The translations under genes were made by a program, and so were the position numbers. Shown piece after piece: positions 63,348-64,000 of a stretch of DNA of 64,000 nucleotides. The DNA lies in NCBI RefSeq assembly GCF_041320605.1, contig NZ_CP166679.1:3334001-3398000 (forward strand), written 5' to 3'. The notes under the pieces were generated by a model. That model made no database searches. It had not been told where the DNA came from and worked only from the letters and a program-made list of their open reading frames with translations. Source of the DNA: Arenibacter antarcticus. Lineage in GTDB: Bacteria; Bacteroidota; Bacteroidia; Flavobacteriales; Flavobacteriaceae. Each line of letters opens with the position of its first letter. Within the stretch, counting starts at the first letter, position 1.

Positions 63348-64000
63348 TTATCTTCTTCGGCTAGGCTGACTGCGATTTTCCCACTTAAGGTCTTGCAAGA
63401 TAGAACTCTTGATCCCGATAAAGAAATACCACCGCTTATAGGTTCCAAATGGGGTCCAGTTGAAATTCATTCTAAAACTCTTTAGATCTCTTTCAAATCT
63501 CAATTGGGTAAGGGTAAAGCCCTTGTTTTTAAAATCATATCCAGAGGATCCACCTACCTTCCACCTAGGAGACAATTGAATGTTTCCGGAAAACATTAAG
63601 GCGTGACTCCCAACGGCGTTTTGCCTATTGGAATTGGAGTAATTAACGGCGTAGGACATACGTAGGTCCCAAGGCAACTTTGTGCCGTAAAAGGGGTTCT
63701 CTACATCTTCGGAGCCCTTGTCTCCATCTTCCCCAGGCCTGTTTTGGTTAAAATCCTCTGCTTTTCCAAAAAGATCATCGTCCCTACCGCCACTAGAGGC
63801 AACATAATCATACTCGTCCTTACTGTCTTTCTTGTCATCAGTTTTCTTTCCAAAGGTTTCGCTGCTTATGGAATAACTTACGTTTCCCCTTGCTGAAGTA
63901 AGTCTAAAAAGACTTCCTCCATTGTCTATGTTAAAGGTGTTTATTCTGGTTCCATTATTGTCAATGGCATATGGGTCTAAACTGGCGCCAAAGTTAATAG
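63348..64000 (-). CDS. LptD-like outer-membrane protein, C-terminal part
   Basis: The gene enters from the right edge; 216 codons and the stop at 63348-63350 are inside. The visible part is beta-barrel-like, with alternating patterns such as LFRLTSARGNVSYSIS and SPRWKVGGSSGYDFK. A low-complexity acidic insert (KKTDDKKDSKDEYD) separates the strands. It ends MNFNWTPFGTYKRWYFFIGIKSSILQDLKW and a basic tail. This resembles the C-terminus of the putative LPS-assembly LptD proteins of Bacteroidota, which usually end in a W-x-P-F-G-x5-FFIG pattern. The N-terminal domain needed to confirm it is outside the window. Confidence 0.75.
   Translation of the reverse strand, partial: INFGASLDPYAIDNNGTRINTFNIDNGGSLFRLTSARGNVSYSISSETFGKKTDDKKDSKDEYDYVASSGGRDDDLFGKAEDFNQNRPGEDGDKGSEDVENPFYGTKLPWDLRMSYAVNYSNSNRQNAVGSHALMFSGNIQLSPRWKVGGSSGYDFKNKGFTLTQLRFERDLKSFRMNFNWTPFGTYKRWYFFIGIKSSILQDLKWENRSQPSRRR

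Overview
The window looks like chromosomal DNA of a marine-type member of the Flavobacteriaceae (Bacteroidota). The evidence is low to moderate GC, many lipoproteins with a Bacteroidota lipobox, TAnnTTTG-type -7 promoter elements, a SusC/SusD pair behind a FecI/FecR sigma/anti-sigma pair, an aldolase and kinase for 2-keto-3-deoxygluconate, and Bacteroidota-style TamB and LptD proteins. I saw no tRNA, rRNA, CRISPR array, transposase or phage gene.

Layout. 1-1,624: 5' end of a DUF4202 gene and dinB. 2,492-7,064 (minus): biotin-dependent acyl-CoA carboxylase operon (carrier protein, biotin carboxylase, carboxyltransferase) and a TesB thioesterase. 7,294-16,006 (plus): a complete clade II nitrous oxide reductase cluster in the order cytochrome c, fasciclin lipoprotein, nosZ, membrane protein, nosL, a 39-codon ORF, nosD, nosF, nosY, and a degenerate heme-copper-oxidase-like membrane protein. 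16,070-25,697 (minus): a nitric oxide response block with two group III truncated haemoglobins, a 2Fe-2S ferredoxin, hemerythrin proteins including the RIC/ScdA type, a cupin, a tryptophan 2,3-dioxygenase, and an unusual cbb3-like oxidase module with three small partner proteins, headed by an NsrR-like Rrf2 regulator. 26,352-29,762 (plus): a probable copper-acquisition operon with an OprC/NosA-type TonB receptor and a Met/His-rich lipoprotein. 29,862-36,176: nagB-PIG-L fusion, uxuA, KDPG aldolase, KDG kinase and an esterase. 36,293-48,185: DUF255 protein, FecI/FecR, SusC/SusD, and a GMC dehydrogenase with a Tat-exported small subunit. 48,608-64,000: housekeeping and envelope genes (zinc ribbon protein, VanX-type dipeptidase, methyltransferase, AI-2E-type transporter, DUF4159, rsmE, tsaD, tamB, pfkA-gapA, sugar kinase, RidA, and the 3' part of an lptD-like gene).

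How it fits together. About 22 kb (7.3-29.8 kb) reads as one functional island for the last steps of denitrification and NO defence. Copper enters through the TonB receptor and feeds NosZ through NosL/NosDFY. NO is sensed by the Rrf2 protein and handled by the cbb3-like module, globins and RIC. N2O is reduced by NosZ. Two well-formed Crp/Fnr-type palindromes (TGA-N6-TCA) lie at nearly the same distance upstream of a TAnnTTTG element. One is in front of the nos cluster and one in front of the copper operon, which suggests co-regulation. The least explained pieces are the cbb3-like module with its small partners, the oxidase-like protein that has lost its active-site metal ligands, and the short ORF coupled to nosD.
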